Under the pieces are notes generated by a model. The model saw only the letters and a list, made by a program, of their open reading frames with translations. It was not told the DNA's origin and did not search any database. Both the position numbers and the translations under genes were made by a program. From Ariolimax columbianus (lineage: Eukaryota; Mollusca; Gastropoda; Stylommatophora; Arionidae), in assembly GCA_036924085.1 (NCBI GenBank), contig JAVGWX010000011.1, forward strand, positions 26,591,976 to 26,655,975: a stretch of 64,000 nucleotides of DNA. Reading direction: 5' to 3'. Below, one piece after another: positions 44,801-47,924 of this stretch. Numbering within the stretch: position 1 is the first letter of the stretch; each line of letters begins with the position of its first letter.

Positions 44801-45762
44801 TACAAATCTAGTTATCCACTTTTTACGCTTGGGGTTTACCTCCCTACATGGAACACATTCCTCTTTTAGCATTTCTAGAACTGTTTTAAAACTTTCCCAC
44901 TCCTGTTCAACATCTGTTCCTACGACAATATCTTTCCAGATTATGTGGTTCGCTGCCTCTTTCATCCTCTTAACATCTGCCTTAGAGTAGTCGTATGTTT
45001 GCGTGTTTATGTTTACTTCTTTCCCTGCAATAAGATCCCAACGGATGATTTGATGGTCACTTGAGCCAAACAGTTCCCCAACGGTAACGTTTTCAATCAT
45101 ATTTTCCTCTGTGGTAAAAACTAGGTCGAGTATGTTTTTGCCTCTGGTGGCTGCTTCTACGTGTTGAATTAAAAAATTGTCAGTTATGCACTTAACAAAA
45201 GGTTTTGACTCTACAAGTGCTTCTGCCATATCCCATTTTATTTCTGGATAGTTGAAATCTCCCATTAATAATAATTTCCCTTCACTTGCCTTTGCTATGC
45301 TACTAATCAGCTCCTCATCTTCCTCTTTTTGACTTGATGGACTTCTATAGCACACTCCAATCACTGTTTTTTCACCCCCACTTTCTATTTCTCCCCAAAC
45401 ACTTTCATTTTTGTTACCACATGATAAATAATCTTTGATCGTTATATTAACAGAATTTATACAGTATAATAAAACGCCACCTCCCTTAGTCTTGTCTCCA
45501 ATTATCCTATCTTTCCTTAACATTGTATTTCCCTCAATTTCAAGTTCACTATCTGCAATGTCCTCATATGTCCATGATTCTGTTAACCCTATTATATCTG
45601 GTTTTTCTTCTTCTACATACAGCATTCATTCAACTGTTGTTCCTTTTCCTGTTTCCACAGCCAATAGTCATCACAGATGTTATGGAATTCAAACGTGACC
45701 TGGGTCTGTACCCACTGCCAAAGCCCTTCATTGATGTGACAAAGGCTAAAGCTAAACTGTGA
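2715..45762 (+). CDS. IDE: Insulin-degrading enzyme (insulysin), C-terminal half, 16 exons
   Basis: M16A zinc metallopeptidase that degrades insulin, amyloid-beta and other short peptides, mainly in the cytosol. The 16 exons join in frame (exons listed separately; about 553 residues plus stop) and follow the known IDE order. They run from the segment just after the catalytic N-terminal half ([18 protein letters not shown]), through [14 protein letters not shown] and [13 protein letters not shown], to [20 protein letters not shown] and the C-terminal [11 protein letters not shown]. From family knowledge, the residues matching human C812, C819, F820, R824 and Y831 (substrate contacts in IDE-C) are kept, as is the basic EKPKK patch. 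The position of human C789 is Ser here (HESSGIEV). The protein ends in AKL, like the peroxisomal-type C-terminus of other IDEs. The HxxEH-bearing exons lie left of the window. No frameshift or stop interrupts the exons, so the gene looks functional. Confidence 0.95.
2818..3419. other. Intron sequence with no recognised element
   Basis: AT-rich first half; from about 3200 it becomes mixed-composition sequence leading into the repeat at 3420. I recognise no gene or element. Confidence 0.3.
3420..3770 (+). repeat. Dispersed repeat A
   Basis: About 350 bp, beginning near GTATGATAAGGTCAAGAATAG and running through GGCGACTAACTGTG, GTTAACCACCCTCCGTAAGC and AGCTGCTCGAGCCTAG. Other copies are at 25341-25690 (+), 13075-13480 (-) and a partial at 19705-19835 (-). 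No coding potential; a non-autonomous retroposon is the likeliest identity. Confidence 0.75.
3795..3950 (+). repeat. SINE-D 3' fragment
   Basis: Matches the 3' half of the repeat at 28735-29290 and the antisense copies at 47290-47625 and 60770-61080 (AGAGAGTGAGGTTGATGACC and ACTATAATCCAAATACAG). It ends about 75 bp before IDE exon b. Confidence 0.7.
4024..4119 (+). CDS. IDE: IDE exon b
   Basis: Exactly 32 codons, phase 0 at both ends, from [13 protein letters not shown] to FELVSRECE, between cctgcacag and gtaagc. It matches the conserved LPxKNEFIP segment of IDE. A SINE-like repeat ends about 80 bp upstream of the acceptor. Confidence 0.95.
4245..4735 (+). repeat. Degenerate 26-bp minisatellite, block 1
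   Basis: Repeated 'gtcacagaaaagtgattttt'-like units of about 26 bp, strongly diverged. Blocks 2 and 3 (5325-5625, 7688-8240) are the same array, separated by LINE fragments. Confidence 0.8.
4735..5324 (+). mobile_element. LINE C-terminal fragment inserted in the minisatellite
   Basis: Reads [20 protein letters not shown] and then frame-broken sequence, a typical post-RT connector of invertebrate LINEs. It splits the 26-bp array. Confidence 0.7.
5325..5625 (+). repeat. 26-bp minisatellite, block 2 (homogeneous)
   Basis: About eight near-identical 26-bp units (GTATTAGTCGCAGAAAAGTA then AATTTT) from about 5340 to 5530, with diverged units on the right. Confidence 0.9.
5626..6760 (-). mobile_element. 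RTE-like LINE, antisense RT fragment
   Basis: The minus strand encodes RT pieces in several frames: [31 protein letters not shown] (catalytic box near 6400), [42 protein letters not shown], and an end near 5640. The 5' part, from about 6660, carries the FIDYKK-like RT motif A region. Frameshifts make it non-functional. Confidence 0.85.
6985..7687 (+). mobile_element. LINE RT N-terminal fragment, opposite orientation
   Basis: Plus-strand pieces [20 protein letters not shown] and [20 protein letters not shown] are the finger/palm start of an RTE-like RT. It faces the antisense copy at 5626-6760. Broken frame. Confidence 0.75.
7688..8240 (+). repeat. 26-bp minisatellite, block 3
   Basis: Units of about 25-28 bp ('gtcacagaaaagtggtgttt' variants). 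The block ends about 55 bp before the IDE micro-exon at 8293. Confidence 0.85.
8293..8319 (+). CDS. IDE: IDE exon c, 27-nt micro-exon
   Basis: Nine codons (AATLPDVIK) between tatatcctag and gtcagt, phase 0 on both sides. Other IDE proteins have a short segment ending in LIK exactly here, and exon b to exon d would lack it without this piece. It is far below normal ORF-calling size. A 26-bp minisatellite ends about 55 bp upstream and a MITE begins about 50 bp downstream. Confidence 0.88.
8372..8930 (+). mobile_element. MITE-1 copy, 3' end decayed
   Basis: Starts TTAACTTTTACACTGC and shares body phrases with the other copies (GTTGACTTTGAGAGCCTGCA, GTTAGTTTCTGAGATA, CCCATTCTCAATAATGG). The right terminus is not recognisable. 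It fills most of the 640-bp intron between IDE exons c and d. Confidence 0.75.
8960..9042 (+). CDS. IDE: IDE exon d
   Basis: 27 codons plus two bases ([20 protein letters not shown]... to DFL, then AG of a Ser codon), between gtctccacag and gtaaga. It matches the IDE segment containing LWFKQDDKF. Confidence 0.94.
9070..9650 (+). mobile_element. LINE 3' end with duplicated zinc-finger unit
   Basis: Reads [20 protein letters not shown] ... [14 protein letters not shown], then after a frameshift [14 protein letters not shown] ... and [10 protein letters not shown] twice. This is the C-terminal domain of a zinc-finger-ended LINE. A 57-bp in-frame duplication (9497-9553 and 9554-9610) repeats 19 residues containing the CxxC..H finger. 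Confidence 0.85.
9768..10497 (+). mobile_element. MITE-1, full copy with TTAA at both ends
   Basis: About 730 bp, TTAA at 9768-9771 and 10494-10497, termini CCTTTACC... and ...GGTGCAGTAAAGG. No ORF. The TTAA target site and CCTTT-type ends fit a non-autonomous piggyBac-like transposon. Confidence 0.85.
10745..11290 (+). mobile_element. LINE RNase H fragment
   Basis: Reads [16 protein letters not shown] (an RNase H histidine-loop/Asp-type motif), then [11 protein letters not shown] and, in another frame, [16 protein letters not shown] ... [18 protein letters not shown] ... WTCPECD. It is broken by a stop and a frameshift. Confidence 0.8.
11303..12018 (+). mobile_element. MITE-1 copy
   Basis: The right terminus GGTGCGGTAAAGGTTAA is clear at 12002-12018; the left end (CTAAACCATTACC) is decayed. 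It contains an (AT)n run near 11410-11434. Same body as the 9768 copy. Confidence 0.8.
12019..12580 (+). other. Undetermined stretch, possible decayed LINE
   Basis: A 131-codon ORF (12094-12489) includes [10 protein letters not shown], which resembles a LINE connector motif but without supporting context. The tail at 12470-12550 resembles the end of the LINE at 20690-20945. I do not recognise the rest. Confidence 0.3.
12581..12835 (+). mobile_element. SINE-1, tRNA-headed
   Basis: The head has a box-A-like GCTAGTGGTTAAGTG and a box-B-like GGGTTCGATCC (12636-12646), followed by a body ending in an A-rich tail. Other copies: 26545-26778 (+), 40205-40445 (+), 37185-37395 (-), 42135-42378 (-). 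It lies just upstream of IDE exon e. Confidence 0.85.
12903..13047 (+). CDS. IDE: IDE exon e
   Basis: The first T completes the Ser codon from exon d; 48 codons follow ([13 protein letters not shown]... [15 protein letters not shown] ... LYGLS), ending in phase 0 before gtaagt. The acceptor is ttatcatccccag. It matches the AYVDPLH and AELAGL region of IDE. Confidence 0.95.
13075..13480 (-). repeat. Dispersed repeat A, antisense copy
   Basis: Reverse complement of the 3420-3770 and 25341-25690 copies. It begins about 30 bp after the IDE exon e donor. Confidence 0.75.
13495..15030 (-). mobile_element. Zinc-finger-ended LINE, antisense
   Basis: The minus strand carries RT ([20 protein letters not shown] near 14590), the connector (14040-14400) and the 3' finger region near 13560 (CRSRIGL-type, decayed). 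It is the same family as 33310-33630 and 41000-42600. Many stops and frameshifts. Confidence 0.75.
15082..15300 (+). repeat. 60/61-bp tandem repeat, four copies
   Basis: Near-identical units, each containing TTCTCACCTCCCCAGGATGT except the last, which is cut short. The first three units thus present a pyrimidine-rich CAG resembling a splice acceptor, just upstream of the true acceptor at 15320. Confidence 0.9.
15321..15431 (+). CDS. IDE: IDE exon f
   Basis: 37 codons, phase 0 at both ends ([20 protein letters not shown] ... LAIFKEI), between gtctgtttcag and gtaagc. It matches the LSVKGYNDK block of IDE. A four-copy tandem repeat carrying acceptor-like motifs ends about 20 bp before the exon. 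Confidence 0.95.
15985..16278 (+). repeat. Dispersed repeat B, left part
   Basis: Matches 30600-30960 (+), 34680-35145 (-) and 36270-36770 (-), for example CCACCTTCATCAGCACGCTC. The repeat is interrupted at a TTAA by the MITE at 16279-16957 and continues at 16958. Confidence 0.8.
16279..16957 (+). mobile_element. MITE-1 inserted in repeat B at TTAA
   Basis: Flanked by TTAA (16279-16282 and 16954-16957), termini CCTTACGCACTCC / GGGCGTGCTTAAGG. The flanks are the two halves of repeat B, whose uninterrupted copy has a single TTAA at 30876-30879. Confidence 0.9.
16958..17090 (+). repeat. Dispersed repeat B, right part
   Basis: Continues repeat B after the MITE (AGGGCTCACAAAAGAG... parallels AGGGCACACAAAAGAG at 30890). 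Confidence 0.75.
17331..17970 (-). mobile_element. MITE-1, inverted copy
   Basis: TTAA at 17331-17334 and 17967-17970; the body is the reverse complement of 16279-16957 (shared ACGTATCGATAC/GTATCGATACGT region and others). It shares its right TTAA with the next element. Confidence 0.88.
17967..18311 (+). mobile_element. MITE-1, short copy abutting the previous one
   Basis: Starts TTAACCTTTACACCGCC and ends GGCGTGATAAAGGTGA, with the last TTAA mutated. At about 345 bp it is an internally deleted version of the 730-bp form. Confidence 0.82.
18312..18631. other. Unique-looking intron sequence
   Basis: AT-rich; no recognised element before the IDE exon g acceptor. Confidence 0.3.
18632..18752 (+). 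CDS. IDE: IDE exon g
   Basis: 40 codons plus one base ([18 protein letters not shown] ... [13 protein letters not shown]), acceptor tttcttacag, donor gtaggc. It matches the very conserved [11 protein letters not shown] segment of IDE. Confidence 0.95.
18895..19835. repeat. Mixed repeat remnants
   Basis: 18895-18965 looks like a decayed piece of SINE-1 in antisense. 19060-19180 reads [20 protein letters not shown], a LINE C-terminal type. 19705-19835 is a partial antisense copy of repeat A. The rest is not recognised. Confidence 0.5.
20100..20420 (+). repeat. Dispersed repeat remnants
   Basis: 20100-20330 matches 2280-2510 (reverse) and 55010-55100. 20330-20420 matches 46043-46165 (CCGAAAGGYGCARATAT region). 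No coding signal. Confidence 0.5.
20567..20945 (+). mobile_element. LINE C-terminal fragment with a 64-bp duplication
   Basis: A 64-bp unit is duplicated (about 20570-20697). It is followed by frame-broken coding for [36 protein letters not shown] and [11 protein letters not shown], a LINE C-terminus. Confidence 0.75.
21057..21148 (+). CDS. IDE: IDE exon h
   Basis: Two bases complete Asp, then 30 codons ([20 protein letters not shown] ... GNVTKC). Two donors compete (gtgtaa and gtaagt). The second, at 21149, is stronger and keeps phase 0 with the next exon. Confidence 0.93.
21149..21639. other. Intron sequence, no recognised gene
   Basis: The 21490-21630 part shares short phrases with the repeat at 2280-2510. 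The rest is not recognised. Confidence 0.3.
21640..22600 (-). mobile_element. MITE-1, antisense pieces
   Basis: 21640-22211 and 22212-22600 each match the reverse complement of MITE-1 body segments (TATCTCAGAAACTAAC, TAGATCTATTTCGTTTG; the second resembles the 10310-10440 segment). Both have lost termini. Confidence 0.65.
22601..23198 (+). mobile_element. MITE-2 start with MITE-1-like insert
   Basis: Begins TTAACCCTTTCCAG. From about 22701 (TTAACCTTCTCG) to about 23090 it carries MITE-1 right-half phrases (ACCTACCTCAGAAA, CAATAATGGG). Element borders are uncertain. Confidence 0.5.
23199..23787 (+). mobile_element. MITE-2 copy
   Basis: TTAA at 23199-23202 and 23784-23787, termini GCCTTTTCAG / CTGGAAAGGG. 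The body matches the two halves of the element at 25940-28274 (ATCTTTCAGTCC, ACACATAATTAAA). Non-coding. Confidence 0.75.
23784..24519 (+). mobile_element. MITE-1, full copy sharing TTAA with MITE-2
   Basis: TTAA at 23784-23787 and 24516-24519, termini CCTTTGC... / ...GGCAAAGG, about 736 bp. The body matches the 9768 copy. It ends about 90 bp before IDE exon i. Confidence 0.88.
24613..24724 (+). CDS. IDE: IDE exon i
   Basis: 37 codons plus one base ([20 protein letters not shown] ... REVHLPD), acceptor tgtcacatag, donor gtgagt. It matches the PLLPSQ...REVQLPD region of IDE. A MITE-1 element ends about 90 bp upstream. Confidence 0.94.
24745..25800 (-). mobile_element. CR1-like LINE 3' fragment, split by repeat A
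   Basis: Antisense copy of the 3' end seen at 43062-43700 and 51845-52560 (CGTCTTTATACTGGTTTAGA start; [19 protein letters not shown] end region). The LINE runs 24745-25340 and resumes near 25707 after repeat A (25341-25690). Confidence 0.8.
25341..25690 (+). repeat. Dispersed repeat A inside the CR1-like LINE
   Basis: Starts TGGTCTGCTGGCGTTTTTAT and ends near GAGGCATCTGCCGC. CTGCTACCTG lies just left and CTGCTATCTGGAC just right, consistent with an imperfect target-site duplication from retroposition. Confidence 0.75.
26046..27796 (+). mobile_element. RTE-like LINE nested in MITE-2
   Basis: Plus-strand RT pieces: [47 protein letters not shown] (motif A region), then after a SINE-1 insertion (26545-26778) the SDLLTI-like palm end and KALEN...TRLE C-terminus. 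The frame is broken by stops throughout. Confidence 0.8.
26545..26778 (+). mobile_element. SINE-1 copy nested in the LINE
   Basis: tRNA-like head (GGGCTAGTGGTTAAGTGACA; GTGCTGGGTGTGCTCCCC as a mutated box B) and an A-rich tail, inside the RT sequence. Confidence 0.82.
28275..28734. other. No recognised gene
   Basis: 28300-28330 recalls a short piece of repeat A. I see nothing else recognisable. Confidence 0.3.
28735..29290 (+). mobile_element. SINE-D copy, split by another SINE
   Basis: The tRNA-like head (AAGGCACTCGCCTCT, GTTGAATCCC) and body match the antisense copies at 47290-47625 and 60770-61080. It is interrupted at 28909-29139. Confidence 0.78.
28909..29139 (+). mobile_element. SINE-4, tRNA-headed, with 14-bp target duplication
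   Basis: A 231-bp insert beginning ACGG... wait-free tRNA-like head (GGTGGTTAGTGCACTGG; GATCGCAAAACC) and ending in a T run. It is flanked by ACTGGTCCAATGTA (28895-28908) and ACTGGTCCAACGTA (29140-29153). Confidence 0.85.
29414..29532 (+). CDS. IDE: IDE exon j
   Basis: Two bases complete Gly, then 39 codons ([20 protein letters not shown] ... LLELFCQ). The acceptor is ttcttggtctag and the donor CAG/gtcaga. It carries the Cys matching human C812. The position of human C789 is Ser. The donor is the first unit of a 63-bp tandem repeat. Confidence 0.95.
29533..29765 (+). repeat. 63-bp tandem repeat starting at the exon j donor
   Basis: About four units of 63 bp (GATCAGATCTTGTTGTGTGT...ATAGTTCTATCA). 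The first unit begins with the GTCAGATC of the IDE donor; the fourth again reads TCAGGTCAGATC. Decayed AT-rich relatives continue to about 30230. Confidence 0.9.
30364..30379 (+). repeat. Poly(C) run, 16 nt
   Basis: Uninterrupted C run after TCTC. Confidence 0.9.
30600..30960 (+). repeat. Dispersed repeat B, uninterrupted copy
   Basis: Contains the single TTAA (30876-30879) that is the empty counterpart of the MITE insertion at 16279-16957. Confidence 0.8.
30965..31225 (-). mobile_element. SINE-2, antisense
   Basis: Reverse complement of 38801-39065 and 39862-40120: tRNA-like head at its right end (TTCGAAGCCACAACTTCCGG region) and the conserved TTAAGCCTACTCTTTT segment at its left. It directly follows repeat B. 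Confidence 0.8.
31230..31455 (-). pseudogene. Tc1/mariner-type transposase, C-terminal remnant
   Basis: The minus strand reads [20 protein letters not shown] then [15 protein letters not shown], followed by a stop. This is the C-terminal end typical of mariner-like transposases. No inverted terminal repeats found. Confidence 0.65.
31866..31914 (+). CDS. IDE: IDE exon k, short 49-nt exon
   Basis: 16 codons plus one base ([16 protein letters not shown]), acceptor aaaatccttcag, donor gtactt. It carries the equivalents of human C819, F820 and R824. A G/T-rich minisatellite begins right after the donor. Confidence 0.95.
31915..32240 (+). repeat. G/T-rich minisatellite at the exon k donor
   Basis: Irregular units built on TTGTTGTGTGTTGGTTTG, beginning within about 10 bp of the donor. 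Long ORFs on both strands here are products of the simple sequence. Confidence 0.85.
32340..33060 (-). mobile_element. LINE RNase H fragment, antisense, abutting exon l
   Basis: The minus strand reads [20 protein letters not shown] and [20 protein letters not shown] (E and D of RNase H), then a downstream [10 protein letters not shown] and MGLRD...CNCG...H...C finger-like end in other frames. Its 5' end lies close to the acceptor of IDE exon l. Confidence 0.8.
33077..33201 (+). CDS. IDE: IDE exon l
   Basis: Two bases complete Gly, then 41 codons ([20 protein letters not shown] ... EAFLQKME), acceptor aaattttacag, donor gtaagt. The first Tyr is the equivalent of human Y831. An antisense RNase H LINE fragment reaches to within about 40 bp of the acceptor. 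Confidence 0.96.
33310..33630 (-). mobile_element. Zinc-finger-ended LINE, 3' end
   Basis: The minus strand reads [20 protein letters not shown] and [18 protein letters not shown]. It is the same 3' region as 13495-13800 and 40980-41850, here with one copy of the finger segment that is amplified at 41043. Confidence 0.72.
33640..34059. other. AT-rich, no recognised gene
   Basis: I see nothing recognisable here. Confidence 0.3.
34060..34440 (+). mobile_element. LINE C-terminal fragment
   Basis: Reads [20 protein letters not shown] and [20 protein letters not shown] then DKAWNHVT, a LINE connector and C-terminus. A related copy is at 38010-38485. Confidence 0.8.
34680..35145 (-). repeat. Dispersed repeat B, antisense
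   Basis: Reverse complement of 30600-30960 (TTTGCGCCCTGAAAAGGCCG, GTGTGTCACTCACTACTATG). Confidence 0.75.
35170..35990 (-). mobile_element. LINE C-terminal fragment, antisense
   Basis: The minus strand reads [20 protein letters not shown] and [20 protein letters not shown] then [21 protein letters not shown] related plus-strand piece is at 55110-55255. Confidence 0.8.
36044..36191 (+). CDS. IDE: IDE exon m
   Basis: 49 codons plus one base ([20 protein letters not shown] ... [10 protein letters not shown]), acceptor gtctcacctag, donor gtttgc. It includes the basic RLEKPKK patch that corresponds to the polyanion-binding lysines of IDE. Confidence 0.95.
36270..36770 (-). repeat. Dispersed repeat B, antisense, with a 31-bp array
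   Basis: Repeat B body at 36300-36590, then about five 31-bp units (CCTGACCTGACGTGCTGGTC AGCATGTTGTC) at 36590-36750, expanded from a segment present once in other copies. Confidence 0.82.
36771..37130 (-). mobile_element. LINE C-terminal fragment, antisense
   Basis: The minus strand reads [20 protein letters not shown] then [13 protein letters not shown], followed by frame-broken sequence ending in [20 protein letters not shown]. Typical LINE connector. Confidence 0.75.
37185..37395 (-). mobile_element. SINE-1, antisense copy
   Basis: Reverse complement of SINE-1 (GTGTGTTGCACTGTTTTTAT, TGCATTTTCTAAGGGTTTGC). The tRNA-like head is decayed. Confidence 0.75.
37859..37887 (+). repeat. Poly(C) run, 29 nt
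   Basis: Uninterrupted C homopolymer near the left end of the MITE-1 copy. Length may be assembly-sensitive. Confidence 0.9.
38010..38485 (+). mobile_element. LINE C-terminal fragment
   Basis: Reads [20 protein letters not shown] then WTLHKSDT, followed by frame-broken sequence ending [12 protein letters not shown]. Inserted in MITE-1. Confidence 0.78.
38801..39065 (+). mobile_element. SINE-2, tRNA-headed
   Basis: Box-A-like GGTTTTGAGGTAAGGTG and box-B-like CGCGAATTCGAATC, then a conserved body (GTAGGCTTAACGGCCACTG). Copies: 39862-40120 (+), 30965-31225 (-), 51040-51165 (partial). Confidence 0.85.
39161..39430 (+). mobile_element. 5'-truncated RNase H LINE with 10-bp TSD
   Basis: The 3' 270 bp of the RNase H LINE family (C-terminal [28 protein letters not shown], stop), ending in a (GAA)n tail. 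Flanked by GAATACCAGG at 39151-39160 and 39431-39440. Confidence 0.92.
39746..39807 (+). CDS. IDE: IDE exon n
   Basis: Two bases complete Asp, then 20 codons ([20 protein letters not shown]), acceptor ttcttctcag, donor gtaagt. It matches the VAYLKTLTKEDIIKFYK segment of IDE. Confidence 0.94.
39862..40120 (+). mobile_element. SINE-2 copy
   Basis: tRNA-like head (GGTCTCGAGGTAAGACG; GCGGGTTCACATC) and SINE-2 body. It starts about 55 bp after the IDE exon n donor. Confidence 0.85.
40205..40445 (+). mobile_element. SINE-1 copy
   Basis: Head GGGCTAGTGGTTAAATGACA and GTGCTCAGTTTGATCCCC; body as SINE-1, A-rich tail. Confidence 0.83.
40446..40970. other. No recognised gene
   Basis: Mixed sequence. 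The GGGGGGTTTT...GGGCGGTAGAAG area near 40590 recalls a hAT-like terminus, but I cannot delimit an element. Confidence 0.3.
41043..41740 (-). repeat. 53-bp array, about 13 copies, LINE zinc-finger segment
   Basis: Near-identical 53-bp units (positions 41043, 41096, ... 41735). On the minus strand one frame of each unit reads [14 protein letters not shown], the finger end of the host LINE. Because 53 is not a multiple of 3, all three minus frames stay open with a 53-residue period. Confidence 0.95.
42135..42378 (-). mobile_element. SINE-1, antisense, nested in LINE
   Basis: Reverse complement of SINE-1 (AGTCGGTGTGCGTTGCACTA; CACTTAACCACTAGACCATG at the head end). Confidence 0.83.
42635..42802 (+). 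CDS. IDE: IDE exon o, with an in-frame alternative donor
   Basis: 56 codons ([20 protein letters not shown], an acidic linker, then PVPPLPL), phase 0, donor gtatgt. A second GT donor, gtaaac after codon 23 at 42704, is also in phase 0 and would drop the 33-residue linker. The long form fits the length of other IDEs better. Confidence 0.9.
42911..43061. repeat. Possible short TTAA element
   Basis: Starts TTAACCATTTATAGCCC; a partial mirrored end (GGGTTCAAAAGGGTT) lies near 43025. Too decayed to delimit. Confidence 0.3.
43062..45625 (-). mobile_element. CR1-like LINE with endonuclease and RT, disabled
   Basis: The minus strand holds a 595-codon ORF (45625-43838): a 5'-truncated endonuclease ([28 protein letters not shown]) and the RT start ([60 protein letters not shown]). 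A frameshift near 43845 leads to a second ORF with [21 protein letters not shown]. The FADD catalytic box that should follow is deleted: IYIND runs straight into [11 protein letters not shown]. The C-terminus runs to 43315 and then 43062. It lies inside the last IDE intron. Confidence 0.95.
45661..45762 (+). CDS. IDE: IDE last coding exon
   Basis: 33 codons plus TGA ([20 protein letters not shown] ... AKAKL), acceptor gtttccacag. It ends in AKL, the same C-terminal tripeptide type as other animal IDEs, a possible weak peroxisomal signal. The acceptor lies about 35 bp beyond the truncated 5' end of an antisense CR1-like LINE. Confidence 0.95.
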   Translation, partial: PIVITDVMEFKRDLGLYPLPKPFIDVTKAKAKL

Positions 45763-46270
45763 TAAGTCATCCATTAACGTTCAGAGTTGTACAGCAACGA
45801 CTGTTCAGCTATTGTTTGTATTAATAGCGCTTTAGAAACTGAGAATGGTGCCAACAACATCACGATGTAGAGAAAGCTAGTTACGGTTGTGCGAGGAGTC
45901 AATATTTACATTCTTATCTTTCTTTCACTCCCTTTTTTTTTTTTTTTTATATTGTCTGTATTATCTTTATTCTGTATTTTGTTCTTCTTTTCTTTTTTAA
46001 ATTTGTTATTTTAGTTTAAGTTGTGCCCAATATTAGTTGAACTGCTCTGCTGAAGTCGAATGTGTCGGACCGAAAGGTGCAAATATACCGCAGTCAAGCT
46101 GTGAACTACACCAACACAATGCATTCCACTCTCCAGACAACATCCTGCTACTTGCAAAGCACCTTTTAGGGCTTGGTAACGGGAGTTTATGAACGAACAC
46201 AAAAGGAGAAGAAGAAGTTGAACTGCAATAAAACCATTGCCATAGAAACCAGACTACAAACAAATAAATG
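45763..46270 (+). other. Probable IDE 3' UTR
   Basis: Non-coding T-rich sequence follows the stop codon. The first AATAAA-type polyadenylation signals I find are at 46227-46232 and 46263-46268. About 46043-46165 resembles a repeat also seen near 20330-20420, so the true end could lie elsewhere. Confidence 0.4.
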
Positions 46271-46284
46271 CCATATTCCTTATG

Positions 46285-46560
46285 AGGGGCGCGTTAGCTC
46301 AGTTCATAGCGAGCAATTTGCTATTTTCTGTTGTAACAGCATGCCTCTGTTCAAATCGTGTCCAGAGACTAAAATAATCTGAGTCGTCATTTTAATCGAG
46401 AACCGCTTCTTCAGTCAACCCAGCTGTAAATGAGTACCTGACGCATGAGTCAGGGAAAGTTAAAAACAGCAAGGAACGGCACTGGCCACCCCACCTCTCA
46501 CAGACTGCGGCTTAGTACAACGGAGTCTTCAAAAACTCCATTTCCGACCAGCGGTTAATT
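46285..46560 (+). mobile_element. SINE-3, tRNA-headed
   Basis: Clear tRNA-like head (GCGCGTTAGCTCAGTTCATA; GTTCAAATC box B), body with AACAGCAAGGAACGGCACTG. The antisense copy is at 51462-51700. Confidence 0.8.
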
Positions 46561-47289
46561 CAGCTGAATTTCCGCTTTTGCTTTTTTACTTTTACCTTTG
46601 GTCAGTGGTAAGGAACTTATAGGACAGAGGAAAAAAGGCCGCTTGCCTCAACAATCGGTGTGCAAGCTATGTTTAAATTTCAACCATACTAGTAACTGAC
46701 GTTTTGTGGGGATTTTATTTTAGTTAAATAATTATTTTCTTTACTTTAAAGGTTGGGTAAAAGTATTAATAAGATTTCTTTGCTGTTGTTTTTTTCTTCT
46801 TTATGTTGATAAAAAAATGTATTGCAGTCTTTTTCATCTTTCGTTTGGCAAATATTGCGTTCTTCATCTTCTTTTGTTCACCTGAAAGTATAATGTCTAT
46901 ATCTACAATGTTGTTTTGTGTATAAACTTCACTGTCTTTTGTAGTTGACATAAAGTTTCTCTTCCAGTATTGTTTCTATGGGATTGTGGGATTGTCTCTG
47001 TATATCATATTCAAGGCACTGCTGTAGTATGTGCTCTTGTTTATTCATTACTAAAAACATGAACTAGATACAGTAAGTCCTCTATTTATCCGTTTAATTG
47101 ATTAAATAGAATAAAGTTGCGAGTTTTTTTTTTCTTCTCATTAACCCAATGACAATATGACAGCTGCAATGTTTATTTCAGAACCTGTAACCATTATTCT
47201 ATCTAATACAATCTTAATTTGTTGTTGTTTAAACATGATAATAACATCTCTTTTGTAAAGAAATGGGTAGAAGGGAAAGAGCTATCGCC
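46561..47289. other. AT-rich intergenic sequence
   Basis: I see no gene or recognisable element. Confidence 0.35.
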
Positions 47290-47625
47290 CTGCTCTGATA
47301 AATATAGTTAGTTGACCATTGCAAGCGATGATGGTGATAACATCAGACTGTTTTTGTCTTGATGTAACTTGCGCTGTATTTAGATTATAGTGAGGAAGCA
47401 ACTGTGCGTCCATCAACCTCACTCTCTGGTCCCAGCTACCAAGGACCAGTGGCAAGACATAAATCAAGATGACTAGAGGTAACTCAGTATGCAGGCACTC
47501 TGGTCCCACCTTTCTTGAGACCAGGGATCGCTTGAATCTTGTGGGATTTGATTGCCTACTATTTCCATTCATTGCTTTGAGAGGCAAGGACCTTACATCT
47601 CGTCCACAGCTACACCCTCCAATCA
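47290..47625 (-). mobile_element. SINE-D, antisense copy
   Basis: Reverse complement of 28735-29290 without the nested insert (CCATCAACCTCACTCTCTGG, GTATGCAGGCACTCTGG). Confidence 0.78.
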
Positions 47626-47924
47626 ATATACATTTCCTGTTTAAGGCTTGGGGTGTAAAAATGTAAAATAATAATGGTGAAATAATTTACATTTTCAGAC
47701 AACATTATGGCACTATTACATGTTTATTTGTTAAAAATTTGTTATTTATCGCAGTTATCAGTGTCTATGATAATTTTATCAATAAGCGACAAAAATAACA
47801 GAACTTTGCAATGGGGTTATTGTCACTTTATGACATTAGTGTGAAACCTGTTTGTAAAAGTAAGACTTGCATATACAGGGCATTTCAAAGTGATTTGAAC
47901 AATTTTATTTTGATATATCTTGAT

